A stretch of 64,000 bases of DNA from Nakamurella endophytica. GTDB taxonomy: Bacteria > Actinomycetota > Actinomycetes > Mycobacteriales > Nakamurellaceae. The first letter of the stretch is position 1. Every line of letters starts with the position of its first letter. The stretch is taken from positions 1 through 64,000 of the forward strand of contig NZ_BMNA01000007.1 of assembly GCF_014646215.1 (NCBI RefSeq), given 5' to 3'. A model generated the notes under the pieces. The model saw only the letters and a list, made by a program, of their open reading frames with translations, was not told the DNA's origin and ran no database searches. The translations under genes and the position numbers were made by a program. Of the stretch, positions 43,609 to 52,136 are shown piece after piece.

Positions 43609-46305
43609 CTACAGCGAAAGCCCATTCGGCCAATGGGCCCGGTGGCTCTTAGAAATGTTTCGCAGGTTACTTCGGACTTGTTTGAGTGTGATCGTTGAGG
43701 GTACGTCGTCGTCGTGGCTGCCAGGATTGAGCTGCGTGTTGAAACTGCGCCACTGGCCTTTTTCAGCGTTGTCGAGCGCGTAACCATTAACCAGCGGAAC
43801 TAACTTGCCAAGCACGGACGCTTCGGCATGTACGTCGGCGACACTGGTGGGATATCCGTCGTTGGTACGCCCGGTAGCGATGACCTGCTTGGCCAGCCGC
43901 TCGGCGGCTGAGCGCAGGCTGGTGCAGGCGGCGCGGCGGCTGCGGGCAGTGGGGGAGTGCAGGTTGTCCTCAGCTTCGAGCAGTAGCTGACTGAAAGTGT
44001 CTGCCGTCGGGGTCACCTCGGTGCCGGAGGTGGCGTCGAGCAAGGTGAGGTCATAGCCCGACAGGCCCCGCCAGTCGTGGATGGCGCGGGCGTGCTGCAC
44101 CAGCTTGCCGTCGAAAGTGCAGAGCACGACTTGGATGCCGTCGTCAAGAAGCTGTCCCAAGGTGTTTTCAACGAAGGTCGACCGGTGGTCGGCGTCGCTG
44201 CCTGGGATAGGGTCATCGAGCACCACAATCGGTGAGCTGAGCAGCTGAGTGCGGGCCAGGAAGATCGACAAACCTAGGGCGTTGAGTTGGGAGTCGCTAT
44301 ACACCCCGAGCGCTTCACGTTCGACCGGGTGGCTGGCAGCATCCGCCCGCAGCGCCGCAACGAGGTTAACAAATAGTGCGCCGCCAGCGCGCCGCTTCAC
44401 TCCGCCAAAATCGACAAGCTCCTCCGGTCGGATGGTGCGCCACCAAGCGGTGATGGTGTCGCTCATTTGCTCGAAGCGGATGTCGAGCACTTTGCCGGCT
44501 GCCTCGCGCAACCCTCTTTCGGCAGCGGACATGCGCTGGATCGTGCGTTGCCGCGCGGATCCGACGACAAGATCAGTGACCAGCTCGCCGCGTCGTAACA
44601 GCAGCTCGCTTAGGTCTGACAGTCCCGGCAACGCGCCACGTTCGCGGATGGCGGCGGCGACGGCCGACCGCAGTCGGGCGGAGATTTCGTCGTAGGCGGC
44701 ACTGACCTGCCTGAGAGTACTGAGGGCATCCTGATCCGTGAGGAGTCCGGTCACCTTCGCGCAATCAGCAGGTTCGGTGGGCTTGCTCGGCTCGGTAGAT
44801 CTATCGGGCTCCGCCGGCTCCTGGTCGATGGGGGGCAGCGGCTCGCGTGAGGAAACCGCGCCTAGAGCGGCTATCAAAGCGTGGCGGGCGGTATCAATGG
44901 CGTCGTTGGCTTGCTCGGCGGCAGATGCCACTCGTGTGGCGGCGTCGCGGGCGTCTGTGACTAGGTCGGCGTCCAGGCCGAGCTCGGTAAGGCGGTCGGT
45001 CGCTGCTGCAAGGGCACGCTCATCCCACGCGGCTACGGCCGGTACCGCTCCACGAGTCGCGGCGGCGACCTGATCGAGTTCGCTGGTTGCGCTGGTCAGG
45101 ACTCGTGTGGCTGCCTTCGCGGCGTCATCGATGGCTCGGGTCTCGAGGAGGTGTTGTCGCAGTTGCCGGACGCGGTCGGCGTTCAATGCGTGCGCCGTCC
45201 CGCAGAGTGGGCAATCGAGTGGGTCGACCAGCCCGGCGAAGCTGTCGATGGACAGCAGAGCGTCGATGACCGGGGCCAATCGGGCGGCGCGTGCGTCGGC
45301 CGCGGCAAGCGCCGCGGCGTAACCGGACAGGTCAGGTGGCGCCGGCAGACGGTCCGGCGCTGGGGCGGCATCGAACGGGGCCAGGGGGAAAGACCGCTCG
45401 CGGTGCTCGTCGCGGGCGCGGTCAATAGCGGTCTGAAGCGCGTCGAGATCGTCGAAGACAGAGATAAATTCGCTAGTCGGCCCGTCTACCGGAACCGACG
45501 TCGCGGTGTCGGAATCGCGAAGAATCATCACGCCGGTATTAAGGATCAGGCGCTCGACGAGCGTCGTGGCGTCGACAACGGTCATCGGACGCGTCGTGGC
45601 GGTACGTAGCTGTGCGATCAGAGCGGCGAACGGTTGGCCACTCAGAGCGGTCACCGCGCTCAGTGCCGCGCCGACCTGCTCGGATTCGAGGCGGGAGCGA
45701 AGAGCCTTGACGCGTTCGCGTAGTTGGTCGAGGTCGGTCAGCTCGAGTAGTGCCTTGAAGTAGCCAACGCGTTGCTTGGGCTCGGTGGACAAGACGTGGC
45801 GCAGGATGTGCTGCAACAGCACCGGTGCGCGCACGGGTCCCTCGGCCAGTGCGATACCTACAGCGGACAGGTCGGCAACCTCAACCCCGTCAACCAGCAG
45901 GCGGCTGACACATTCGGTGCCCCGTCCGAAGTCAGACAGCAGCTGGCGCCGCACTCGCCGTAACGCGCCGGACGGGTCGCGCACTACCGCCTCGACATAG
46001 ACCTCGTCGTCGCCTTCGGGCAGGTGCGCGTTGCGCAGGCTGCCGTCATATTCCGCCTTCGCCCCACCCAGCAACTCCCGGCGACTGCTGCGCCCGCTGA
46101 TCAAGAACTCGATGGCCTCGGCCAGACTAGTCTTGCCCTGGCTGTTGCCCGCGTGCAGCACGATCAGCGGCTCATCGGTTTGCAGCGTGCGCGCCTCGAC
46201 GCCGAATGCGCGAAAGCCACGTAGCTCCAGCGAAACAAGGCGCGTTCGAGCGCCGGCCCCAGTCACTGCTCCGGCAGCGGTCTCAGTCACGATGGCGGAA
46301 GACAC
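43609..46305 (-). CDS. Rad50/SMC-like ATPase with zinc hook, possible phage-defence protein
   Basis: 898 residues. The N-terminal Walker A is GNSQGKTS (53-60, a Rad50-like variant), followed by RecF-type LAEAIEFLISGR. Coiled-coil arms flank a CPLC zinc-hook motif near residues 365-368. The C-terminal lobe has a signature-like YSDSQLNALGLSIFLAR (669-685) and Walker B IVVLDDPI (693-700). An additional 170-residue C-terminal region (SLRSAAERLAKQVI...RSNLRNISKSHRAHWP) follows and may be an effector. It reads leftward toward the R-M pair. Such ATPases occur in Lamassu/Septu-like defence systems, but no cognate nuclease gene is seen. Function inferred. Confidence 0.75.
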   Translation of the reverse strand: MSSAIVTETAAGAVTGAGARTRLVSLELRGFRAFGVEARTLQTDEPLIVLHAGNSQGKTSLAEAIEFLISGRSSRRELLGGAKAEYDGSLRNAHLPEGDDEVYVEAVVRDPSGALRRVRRQLLSDFGRGTECVSRLLVDGVEVADLSAVGIALAEGPVRAPVLLQHILRHVLSTEPKQRVGYFKALLELTDLDQLRERVKALRSRLESEQVGAALSAVTALSGQPFAALIAQLRTATTRPMTVVDATTLVERLILNTGVMILRDSDTATSVPVDGPTSEFISVFDDLDALQTAIDRARDEHRERSFPLAPFDAAPAPDRLPAPPDLSGYAAALAAADARAARLAPVIDALLSIDSFAGLVDPLDCPLCGTAHALNADRVRQLRQHLLETRAIDDAAKAATRVLTSATSELDQVAAATRGAVPAVAAWDERALAAATDRLTELGLDADLVTDARDAATRVASAAEQANDAIDTARHALIAALGAVSSREPLPPIDQEPAEPDRSTEPSKPTEPADCAKVTGLLTDQDALSTLRQVSAAYDEISARLRSAVAAAIRERGALPGLSDLSELLLRRGELVTDLVVGSARQRTIQRMSAAERGLREAAGKVLDIRFEQMSDTITAWWRTIRPEELVDFGGVKRRAGGALFVNLVAALRADAASHPVEREALGVYSDSQLNALGLSIFLARTQLLSSPIVVLDDPIPGSDADHRSTFVENTLGQLLDDGIQVVLCTFDGKLVQHARAIHDWRGLSGYDLTLLDATSGTEVTPTADTFSQLLLEAEDNLHSPTARSRRAACTSLRSAAERLAKQVIATGRTNDGYPTSVADVHAEASVLGKLVPLVNGYALDNAEKGQWRSFNTQLNPGSHDDDVPSTITLKQVRSNLRNISKSHRAHWPNGLSL

Positions 46306-46324
46306 CGCTGCGTCGACGGGATGG

Positions 46325-46513
46325 TCACTGCTCGCGCCAGCGCGTTACGACGACATTGAGCTGCTCGTCGACCTCGTCCAACGTGCCGGCGGTCTGGACG
46401 GCCCGAGCCAGCTCGCAGGCGTCCCGTCGGGCGGCGGTGTCGTCGTTGAGTTGCTGCAGCAGCGCGTCGAGATTAGGCAACAGGTCGCTCACAGGCCGGA
46501 TGCTACCGACCAT
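46325..46513 (-). CDS. Small protein upstream of the SMC-like ATPase
   Basis: 62 residues, mostly helical (LPNLDALLQQLNDDTAARRD and CELARAVQTAGTLDEVDEQL). It ends 19 bp before the ATPase start, so it is in one operon with it and is probably a partner subunit or toxin/antitoxin-like component. No family is recognised. Confidence 0.55.
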   Translation of the reverse strand: MVGSIRPVSDLLPNLDALLQQLNDDTAARRDACELARAVQTAGTLDEVDEQLNVVVTRWREQ

Positions 46514-46572
46514 CTACGGGTGTGACGGATGCCGATAACGTGCGTTCCGTCAAGCGAGGCGGAATGTCCGGT

Positions 46573-47040
46573 TCAGTGGGTCCTCCCCGGCCATGGGTAC
46601 AGCGGTCCGGGACGCTCGGTTTCGGGGTTGCGGTACGGCCGGTTGTTCTCGTCCCACAGGATCGCCTCGGGTTGGTGCTCATGGCTGCCGCCGGCGTGGC
46701 TCACCGCGGCCAGAACCAGGGCGAGGGTGTCGCGGTCCAGGCCCGGCAGGTTGTCGTTGAGCAGGCCGTCGTCCGCCCCGAAGGACGCGGCCAGGGCGAG
46801 GATGCGCCGCTCGCCGCCGGACCAGGGTCCGCCGGCCGTGACCGCCTCGCTCAACTCCTCGAAGTCGATCCAGGCCCGACCGGAGTCCTCGACGTGCACC
46901 CAGGGGTTGCCGGGCGCGGCGAAGCGGCCGCCGCAGGCGCGGATCAGCAGCTCGGTGGCCGCCTCGAGCGGGTACAGGCCGCGGGCCCAGTCCCGGAGCG
47001 CGTCGGAGTGTGCCGCGGTGAAGGCCTCCGAGGTCGTCAT
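46573..47040 (-). CDS. Hypothetical protein
   Basis: 155 residues with balanced composition and plausible codon use. Visible segments are FTAAHSDALRDWARGLYPLE, RFAAPGNPWVHVEDSGRAWI and SGGERRILALAASFGAD, and a Pro-rich tail. I do not recognise a family. It lies upstream of the small protein and ATPase by 60 bp and may be the first gene of that operon. Confidence 0.55.
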   Translation of the reverse strand: MTTSEAFTAAHSDALRDWARGLYPLEAATELLIRACGGRFAAPGNPWVHVEDSGRAWIDFEELSEAVTAGGPWSGGERRILALAASFGADDGLLNDNLPGLDRDTLALVLAAVSHAGGSHEHQPEAILWDENNRPYRNPETERPGPLYPWPGRTH

Positions 47041-47574
47041 GACCTGAGCTTAGGGTCTGGGTCCGACAGTGACCTCGAGATCACTGGTCGGCGACGTCGC
47101 CCGGCTCAAGGTCGGTGCCCGGCCGTGCCTGGGGTCCCGATCGGCCCGCACGGCTCCGTCCGCGGATGTGTCGCCCGCGAGCAGCTGGTTTTACCGCTGC
47201 GTGAGGTGCTGGGTGACCTCGGCCGCTTCGGAGCGGAGCTGGGCGCCTCCGCGCGGGCCTGGGCCGCCCGACGGCACAGCAGCGCACGCTCCTGCTGGTC
47301 CTCGTCCCAGCTCGCGTCCTGCCGGCGAGCGTCCGTAGCACTTCCTCCCCTGGCGGCACCACGACGCGGCGGCGACCCTTGGCGCATCTGAGTGTGGACG
47401 GCCGAGCCGCATGTGAGCAACGCTCGCCCCCTGGAAACCAGCCAAGGAAGTTTGAGAGACTGACTCGCTGTTGACCAGGCCCGCACGGGACGACGCACGC
47501 ACCGGTCCTTGCCGCCAGCGCCAGCGCACGACCGTGCAGACAGTGCACGCCGCCCGTCGAGGCAGGGAGACAGT
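47041..47574. other. Gap without a clear gene
   Basis: About 530 bp. On the minus strand two short frames give QERALLCRRAAQARAEA and QLRSEAAEVTQHLTQR, as if a small helical protein had been frameshifted; the evidence is thin. Confidence 0.35.
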
Positions 47575-48399
47575 GTGCCGTTCAACGACTCGAACTCGAC
47601 CTTGGTGCCCGATCAGGCGTCCACCGCGGCCATGCTGGCCACGCTGCAGCAGGTGGCCGCCGGGCTCGCGTTGGGTGAGCCGACCAGCACCTTGTGCCAG
47701 GGGGCGGTGAAGGAGCTGCGAGACCCGCTGGGGATCGACCTGCTCCTGCACTACGGCGTCACCGGGCAGCAGCTGCAGCTGCGCGCCACCGTGGGCATCG
47801 ACCTGCAGCACCTTCCCGCCCTGCAGACCATGCCCATCGGGCATGCCGTGTGCGGCGCGGTCGCTCAGGCCGGCGCTCCGCTGTGGTTTCAGGACGTCCA
47901 ACACGACCAGGACCCCCGCCTGGACCTGGCGCGCTCGCTGGGGGTCACCGCCTACTTCAGCGCGCCCCTGCTGCACCAGGCGGCCACGGTCGGCACCGTG
48001 TCGTTCGGCTCCCGCACCCGCACCGCCTTCACCAGCACCGAGCGAGGCGTGCTGAGCAGCATCGCGGACCTGCTCGCCGTGCAAGCCGCCGGACCTGAGC
48101 CCGCCGCCGTCCCGGCCGCCGAGGTGACCGCGCTGCAGCAGCGGATCGCCCACCTCGAGGTCGGCCTGGAACGACGGACAGTGATTGGCCGGGCCACCGG
48201 CATGCTCATGCTCGCCCTGGGCACCGACCCAGATGCCGCGTGGTCCACGCTGCGATACCTGTCGATGAACACCAACCGCAGAGTTCGCGACGTCGCCGAG
48301 CTCATCGAGCAGCACCTGAGCACCGCAGCGCCTCTCCCGGACGACCTGGCCGGCCATCTGCGATCGCTGCTCACCTGGACAACGCGCAAGGACCGGTAG
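47575..48399 (+). CDS. GAF-ANTAR domain regulator
   Basis: 274 residues from a GTG at 47575 (ribosome site GGCAGGGAGA). A GAF sensor domain occupies about residues 20-175 (LQQVAAGLALGEPTSTLCQG, VCGAVAQAGAPLWF, LGVTAYFSAPLL). A C-terminal ANTAR RNA-binding domain lies near residues 200-260 (IGRATGMLMLALGTDPDAAW, RRVRDVAELIEQH). Such proteins bind dual hairpins in nascent mRNA to prevent termination, in response to a small ligand. It stands alone and its target RNA is unknown. Actinobacteria have many of these. Confidence 0.85.
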   Translation: MPFNDSNSTLVPDQASTAAMLATLQQVAAGLALGEPTSTLCQGAVKELRDPLGIDLLLHYGVTGQQLQLRATVGIDLQHLPALQTMPIGHAVCGAVAQAGAPLWFQDVQHDQDPRLDLARSLGVTAYFSAPLLHQAATVGTVSFGSRTRTAFTSTERGVLSSIADLLAVQAAGPEPAAVPAAEVTALQQRIAHLEVGLERRTVIGRATGMLMLALGTDPDAAWSTLRYLSMNTNRRVRDVAELIEQHLSTAAPLPDDLAGHLRSLLTWTTRKDR

Positions 48400-48614
48400 T
48401 CGTAAAGCCCGAGGTGGGAGGCGGTCCGGCGAGCCGCCATCTAGGACTCGCCGGACCTGACGACACTGCCCCTCCGGATGGGCGGCCCCGCTGACGCGGC
48501 AGTACCCCCCACCTATCAGTCCGACTCCCTTCAGTACCAAAGGCCGTCGACTGCGCATCCACACGCGGCAGCGATCCGGTAGCGGCCCTTATTGGACCCG
48601 TCGGCCGGCGTTGC

Positions 48615-49664
48615 CTAGAGGCCGAGTTGGGTGGCGGCGTTGTCGTCCCAGGCGGTGTCGGTGCGGATGTAGGTGCCAACGCTGGTGAGGGAGCGGTGGC
48701 GGGTTTGGTGTGCGATGGCGTGGTCGGTGGCGCCGCGGGTGTGGGCGTAGGTGACGAATCCGGCGCGGAGGCTGTGGGCAGAGTACTGCTCGGGCTGGTC
48801 AATGCCTGCGGCTGCGACGGCGGTCTGCACGATGTCGTTGACCGCGGCGGGAGCGAGGCGGCGGTTCAATGCGCGGTTGCCCTTGGAGACGGCGCGGAAC
48901 ACGGGCCCATCGGTGATGGCGGCGAGTTGCAGCCAGGTCTGCAGGGCGGTGACGGGGCAGCGGGCGGTGTTGGTGGCGCGGGGCAGGACGACCAGTTCGG
49001 TGGTGTCGCCGCGCTGGTTGGTCTTGGACCTGGACAGCTGCACCACAATCCCCCGGTCGTGGTCGGCGATGTGCTCGACGTCGATGCCGACGATCTCCGA
49101 GCGGCGTAGCGCGGCGACGAACCCGACGAGCAGCATGGCGCGGTTGCGAGCGCCGGCGAGGTCCGACTCGGGCGGACGACTCGGCGTCTTCCAGGTGCGT
49201 TGGGTGGGGAAGGTGGCCAGCACGTCCCACAGCTGCGGTGGCATGAGTGGGCGGGCCTGGTCGGGGTCGGTGGTGTGGTGGCGGCGGATGCCTTCCCAGA
49301 CCCCGACGACCAGGGCGTTGGCGGTGGGGTCGGGGTGGTTCTGCAGCTTGTGCACGAACTTGATCGCCGACAGCCGTCGGCTCATGGTGCCGACCTTGGC
49401 GCCGTGCCCGGCGAGCAGGGTGAGGTAGCCGGAGACGGTGCGCGGCGCCGCGGGCAGCGGGTCCAGGCCCTGCTGGGCGCACCAGGTGGTGAACTCGGTC
49501 CAGTCGGAGCGGTAGCCGCGGACCGTGTTCGCGGCGCGGGCGGCGCCGATGTACCGGCGCTCGTCCGATGACAGCTTGTCCTGGTCGGCGATCGCCATCG
49601 GATCCGGCACCGCCACCTCGGCTGGTAGCTCGGTCGGCGGCGTGGCCGGTCGGGGTGTGCTCAT
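48615..49664 (-). CDS. Tyrosine recombinase (second module)
   Basis: 349 residues. The core-binding domain begins near AANTVRGYRSDWTEFTTWC. Catalytic residues appear as AALRRSEIVGI (Arg), SRSKTNQRGD (Lys), HSLRAGFVTY (His/Arg), TRHRSL (His) and VGTYIRTDTAW (Tyr), so it looks active. It is related to the recombinase at 13924, with the same WCxxQG and HSLR[SA]GFVT style, but its partner differs. Its start overlaps the stop of the 172-residue gene (ATGA), so the two are co-translated. Confidence 0.88.
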   Translation of the reverse strand: MSTPRPATPPTELPAEVAVPDPMAIADQDKLSSDERRYIGAARAANTVRGYRSDWTEFTTWCAQQGLDPLPAAPRTVSGYLTLLAGHGAKVGTMSRRLSAIKFVHKLQNHPDPTANALVVGVWEGIRRHHTTDPDQARPLMPPQLWDVLATFPTQRTWKTPSRPPESDLAGARNRAMLLVGFVAALRRSEIVGIDVEHIADHDRGIVVQLSRSKTNQRGDTTELVVLPRATNTARCPVTALQTWLQLAAITDGPVFRAVSKGNRALNRRLAPAAVNDIVQTAVAAAGIDQPEQYSAHSLRAGFVTYAHTRGATDHAIAHQTRHRSLTSVGTYIRTDTAWDDNAATQLGL

Positions 49665-50179
49665 CGCGGGCCTGATCGGCGGAAGGGAAGCACGTTGTCC
49701 GGCGGGACGAGCCGGGCGCGGAGCCCGGCGATGCCGTGCTGGGCGGCCAGGTCGGCGATGCTCTGGGCATCACCGAAGTTCGAGAGCCGGCAGAGCTCGA
49801 CGGCCAGCTGCAGGTCGTCGTCGGTGCCTCGTTCCGGGTACGGGACTTCGAGCAGGTGGTCCTCCAGCGCCCACCCGCGGTGGTGTTCGCCCAGCGGCGG
49901 CTGCCCGAGCCGCATGTTGCGCACGATGGCCAGCGCGACACTGATCCGCCGGATGGTTCGCAGGTACACCAGCTTGTCGCGGTCCAGCGCGCTGGCCGGC
50001 GGCAGGAGCCGGTCGACCAGGGCGACCATCCCGTCCCGGGTCGGCCCGTCGCCCCAGATGACGTGCCACCGCCAGCCGCCGCTGCGGCTCGAGGAGTCCC
50101 ATTGCACCTCGACCGGCGCCCCGGTCTCCGCTGACAGCTGCACTTGCAAACGGCGCGCCTGCACCGACCGACCGGCCAT
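49661..50179 (-). CDS. Unknown partner of the second tyrosine recombinase
   Basis: 172 residues with balanced composition. N-terminal strands (LQVQLSAETGAPVEVQWDS, GGWRWHVIWGDGPTRDG) precede a helical region (LVYLRTIRRISVALAIVRNM, LQLAVELCRLSNFGDAQSI). No catalytic motif is visible. It is translationally coupled to the recombinase downstream and may regulate it, supply DNA specificity, or be unrelated cargo. I recognise no family. Confidence 0.6.
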   Translation of the reverse strand: MAGRSVQARRLQVQLSAETGAPVEVQWDSSSRSGGWRWHVIWGDGPTRDGMVALVDRLLPPASALDRDKLVYLRTIRRISVALAIVRNMRLGQPPLGEHHRGWALEDHLLEVPYPERGTDDDLQLAVELCRLSNFGDAQSIADLAAQHGIAGLRARLVPPDNVLPFRRSGPR

Positions 50180-50231
50180 CAGTGCACGCCTGGACCGACG
50201 CCGGCCGCCGCGCCTCGTTCCAGCCCGCTGA

Positions 50232-51356
50232 TCACGGCCGGGACCCGTCGGTGTGAGTGTAGGTGTCGCCGTCGGTGACCGTGCTGGTGGCGTCGATGCT
50301 CGCGGTCCCAGTCCCCGTTGCCTCTGCGGCGCCGGTGATGGCGACGGCGAACGCGGCGGTCACCTGCTCGGCCGGTGGAAGGGCGGCCTGCTCGGCGGGT
50401 GGGAGCGCGTCGTAGGTGTAGGTGGCGATCGCCATCGGCGCGTTGGCGGACCGCAACGCGTAACGGACCACGGCCTCCTTGGAGCCTTCGCTGCACAACA
50501 GGATCCCCACGGTGGGGGCGTGCCGGGTCGGGTGGCGGAGCTGGTCGTCGACGACGGTGACGTAGAAGGCGAGCTGCCCGGCGTACTCGTGCCGGAACCG
50601 GCCCACCTTCAGCTCGACGACGACGTAGCGGACCTGCTCAGCGTGGAACAGCAGCAGGTCCACGAAGAACTCGTCACCGTCGACGGCGAAGTGAACCTGC
50701 CGGCCGACGAACGCGAACCCGGGGCCGAGCTCGGCCAGGGTCTGCTGCAGCCGCTCGGTCAGCGCAGTCTCGATCGCCCGCTCCCGGGACCGCTCGGTCA
50801 GGTCCAGGAAGTCGAAGACGTAGGGGTCCTTGACGATCTCCTGCGCCTGATCGGCGTCGACCGGCTCGAGGTGCTCGGTGAAGTTGCTGGGGGCCGCACC
50901 GGTGCGGCGGTGCAGATCGGTGGCGATGTGGTGCTCCAGCACCTGCCGCGACCAGCTGTTCATGGCGTCGCGTTCGGCGTACCAGTCCCTCAGCGCAGGG
51001 TCGTCGAGCTGATCCAGCAGGGCGCGGACGTGGCCCCACGGCAATGTCCCCACGGGCTGTGGGGAAATTGGTTCGGCCGGCCAGGCCGCGGCGAACGCCC
51101 GCATGTACTGCAGGTTCGTCGCCGACAGCCCCGTCATGTCCGGGAACTCCCGGCGCAGGTCGGCGGCGAGCTGCCGGATCACCTTCGAGCCCCACGGCTG
51201 GGCGTGCTGCCGGTCAAGGATCAGCCGGCCGATCCGCCAGTACAACCGCACCAGCTCGGTGTTCGCTGAGCGGGCCGCGCGCAGCCGGGTGGTGCGGACC
51301 TCGGCACCGATCGCGCTGACCAGCCCGCCGTAGCCTTCCGGCACCAGCGACGTCAC
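50232..51356 (-). CDS. YhcG/DUF1016-type PDDEXK nuclease-domain protein
   Basis: 374 residues. The N-terminal DUF1016 region includes LVRLYWRIGRLILDRQHAQP, QLAADLRREFPDMTGLSATN and a GHVRALLDQLDDPALRDWYA segment. The C-terminal PD-(D/E)XK core appears as FFVDLLLFHAEQVRYVVVEL followed by KVGRFRHEYAGQLAFYV. The last ~30 residues are a Thr/Asp-rich extension. Family members occur near restriction systems and mobile elements and may act in defence or DNA repair. It reads leftward, 52 bp upstream of the recombinase partner gene. Confidence 0.88.
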   Translation of the reverse strand: MTSLVPEGYGGLVSAIGAEVRTTRLRAARSANTELVRLYWRIGRLILDRQHAQPWGSKVIRQLAADLRREFPDMTGLSATNLQYMRAFAAAWPAEPISPQPVGTLPWGHVRALLDQLDDPALRDWYAERDAMNSWSRQVLEHHIATDLHRRTGAAPSNFTEHLEPVDADQAQEIVKDPYVFDFLDLTERSRERAIETALTERLQQTLAELGPGFAFVGRQVHFAVDGDEFFVDLLLFHAEQVRYVVVELKVGRFRHEYAGQLAFYVTVVDDQLRHPTRHAPTVGILLCSEGSKEAVVRYALRSANAPMAIATYTYDALPPAEQAALPPAEQVTAAFAVAITGAAEATGTGTASIDATSTVTDGDTYTHTDGSRP

Positions 51357-51411
51357 AGCACCTCCACGGGCCCACGCGATGCAGCCGGCGGACGCCGGTC
51401 AGCCGCTCACC

Positions 51412-51790
51412 CTACCGGTCGACCGGCCTATTACCCACGATTCCATCCATAATCGTAGGTAATAGATCGCGCACGTAGCGTTGAGCCGAGGCGCCGCTGC
51501 AATCGGCCGCAGTATCGTGAGTTCCGACGCTCCGCCTGCTGCTCGTCCTGCGACGCTCATCGCTACGGAGTCCGCCCACGCCGTGACGTCGCGGACCGCG
51601 ATGTCGCAAGGCGCAGCCGTCGCTGCACAGCACGCAGGCCGACTCCATCCCGGCTTGCACGTGCGCCTCAGTGGCCCCCTCGGCCAGCACCTGGTCGACG
51701 CGGACGGGCCACCGCTGTCCCCGGTCGAACGGTGTGCCGTCCCCCAGACGTCGGCGACGCGATCGACCATCGACCCCTCCCGGTTGCACC
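51412..51790 (-). pseudogene. N-terminal fragment of a molybdopterin oxidoreductase
   Basis: On the minus strand one frame reads WPVRVDQVLAEGATEAHVQ then SACVLCSDGCA, matching the Fe-S-binding start of a nitrate reductase/formate dehydrogenase-type enzyme. The family's following DIAVxDG continues in the other frame as CDIAVRDVTAWADSV. A frameshift separates them, and the rest of the ~700-residue enzyme is missing. Confidence 0.65.
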
Positions 51791-51798
51791 GTTGACGC

Positions 51799-51996
51799 TC
51801 ACGCGAGTGTTCGGATCATCATCGGCGTGGCGTGCCCGGTGGGCCGCTCAGTGGTCGCGTGGGTCGACTGCATTGCGTGCGCACGGGCGGATGTACCGCT
51901 GGCGCCGGCGGGCAGCAGCGCGCCGTGCGTTCCGGCCGAGTGCCCAGCGGTGGGTACGTGCATGCCGAACAGGACTACGAGCACGGCGAGCAGCAA
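51799..51996 (-). pseudogene. Truncated DUF6153 gene
   Basis: A TTG-started frame LLLAVLVVLFGMHVPTAG...GTHGALLPAG is closely similar to the intact gene at 62296 (VLLLAVLAGLFGMHVLTAE...GGHGALPTAS). It lacks the C-terminal transmembrane helix and stops early. It is a remnant of a second copy. Confidence 0.65.
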
Positions 51997-52136
51997 CGCG
52001 GACCGCAGCGGCAGCGGCGCCCGCCGCCCGCCGGATCGCTGCCTTCCGCTCCGCAGGTGTTCGATGTTTCATCCGATGCCCGGACGACCCGGCTTCCTCG
52101 ACGTTTCGGCGAGCACGCGTCTGATCCGCGGCCCGG

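Noticed and set aside
46522..47391. Plus-strand frame opposite the hypothetical gene at 46573
   Set aside because: Shadow; the minus-strand gene has the natural amino-acid composition.
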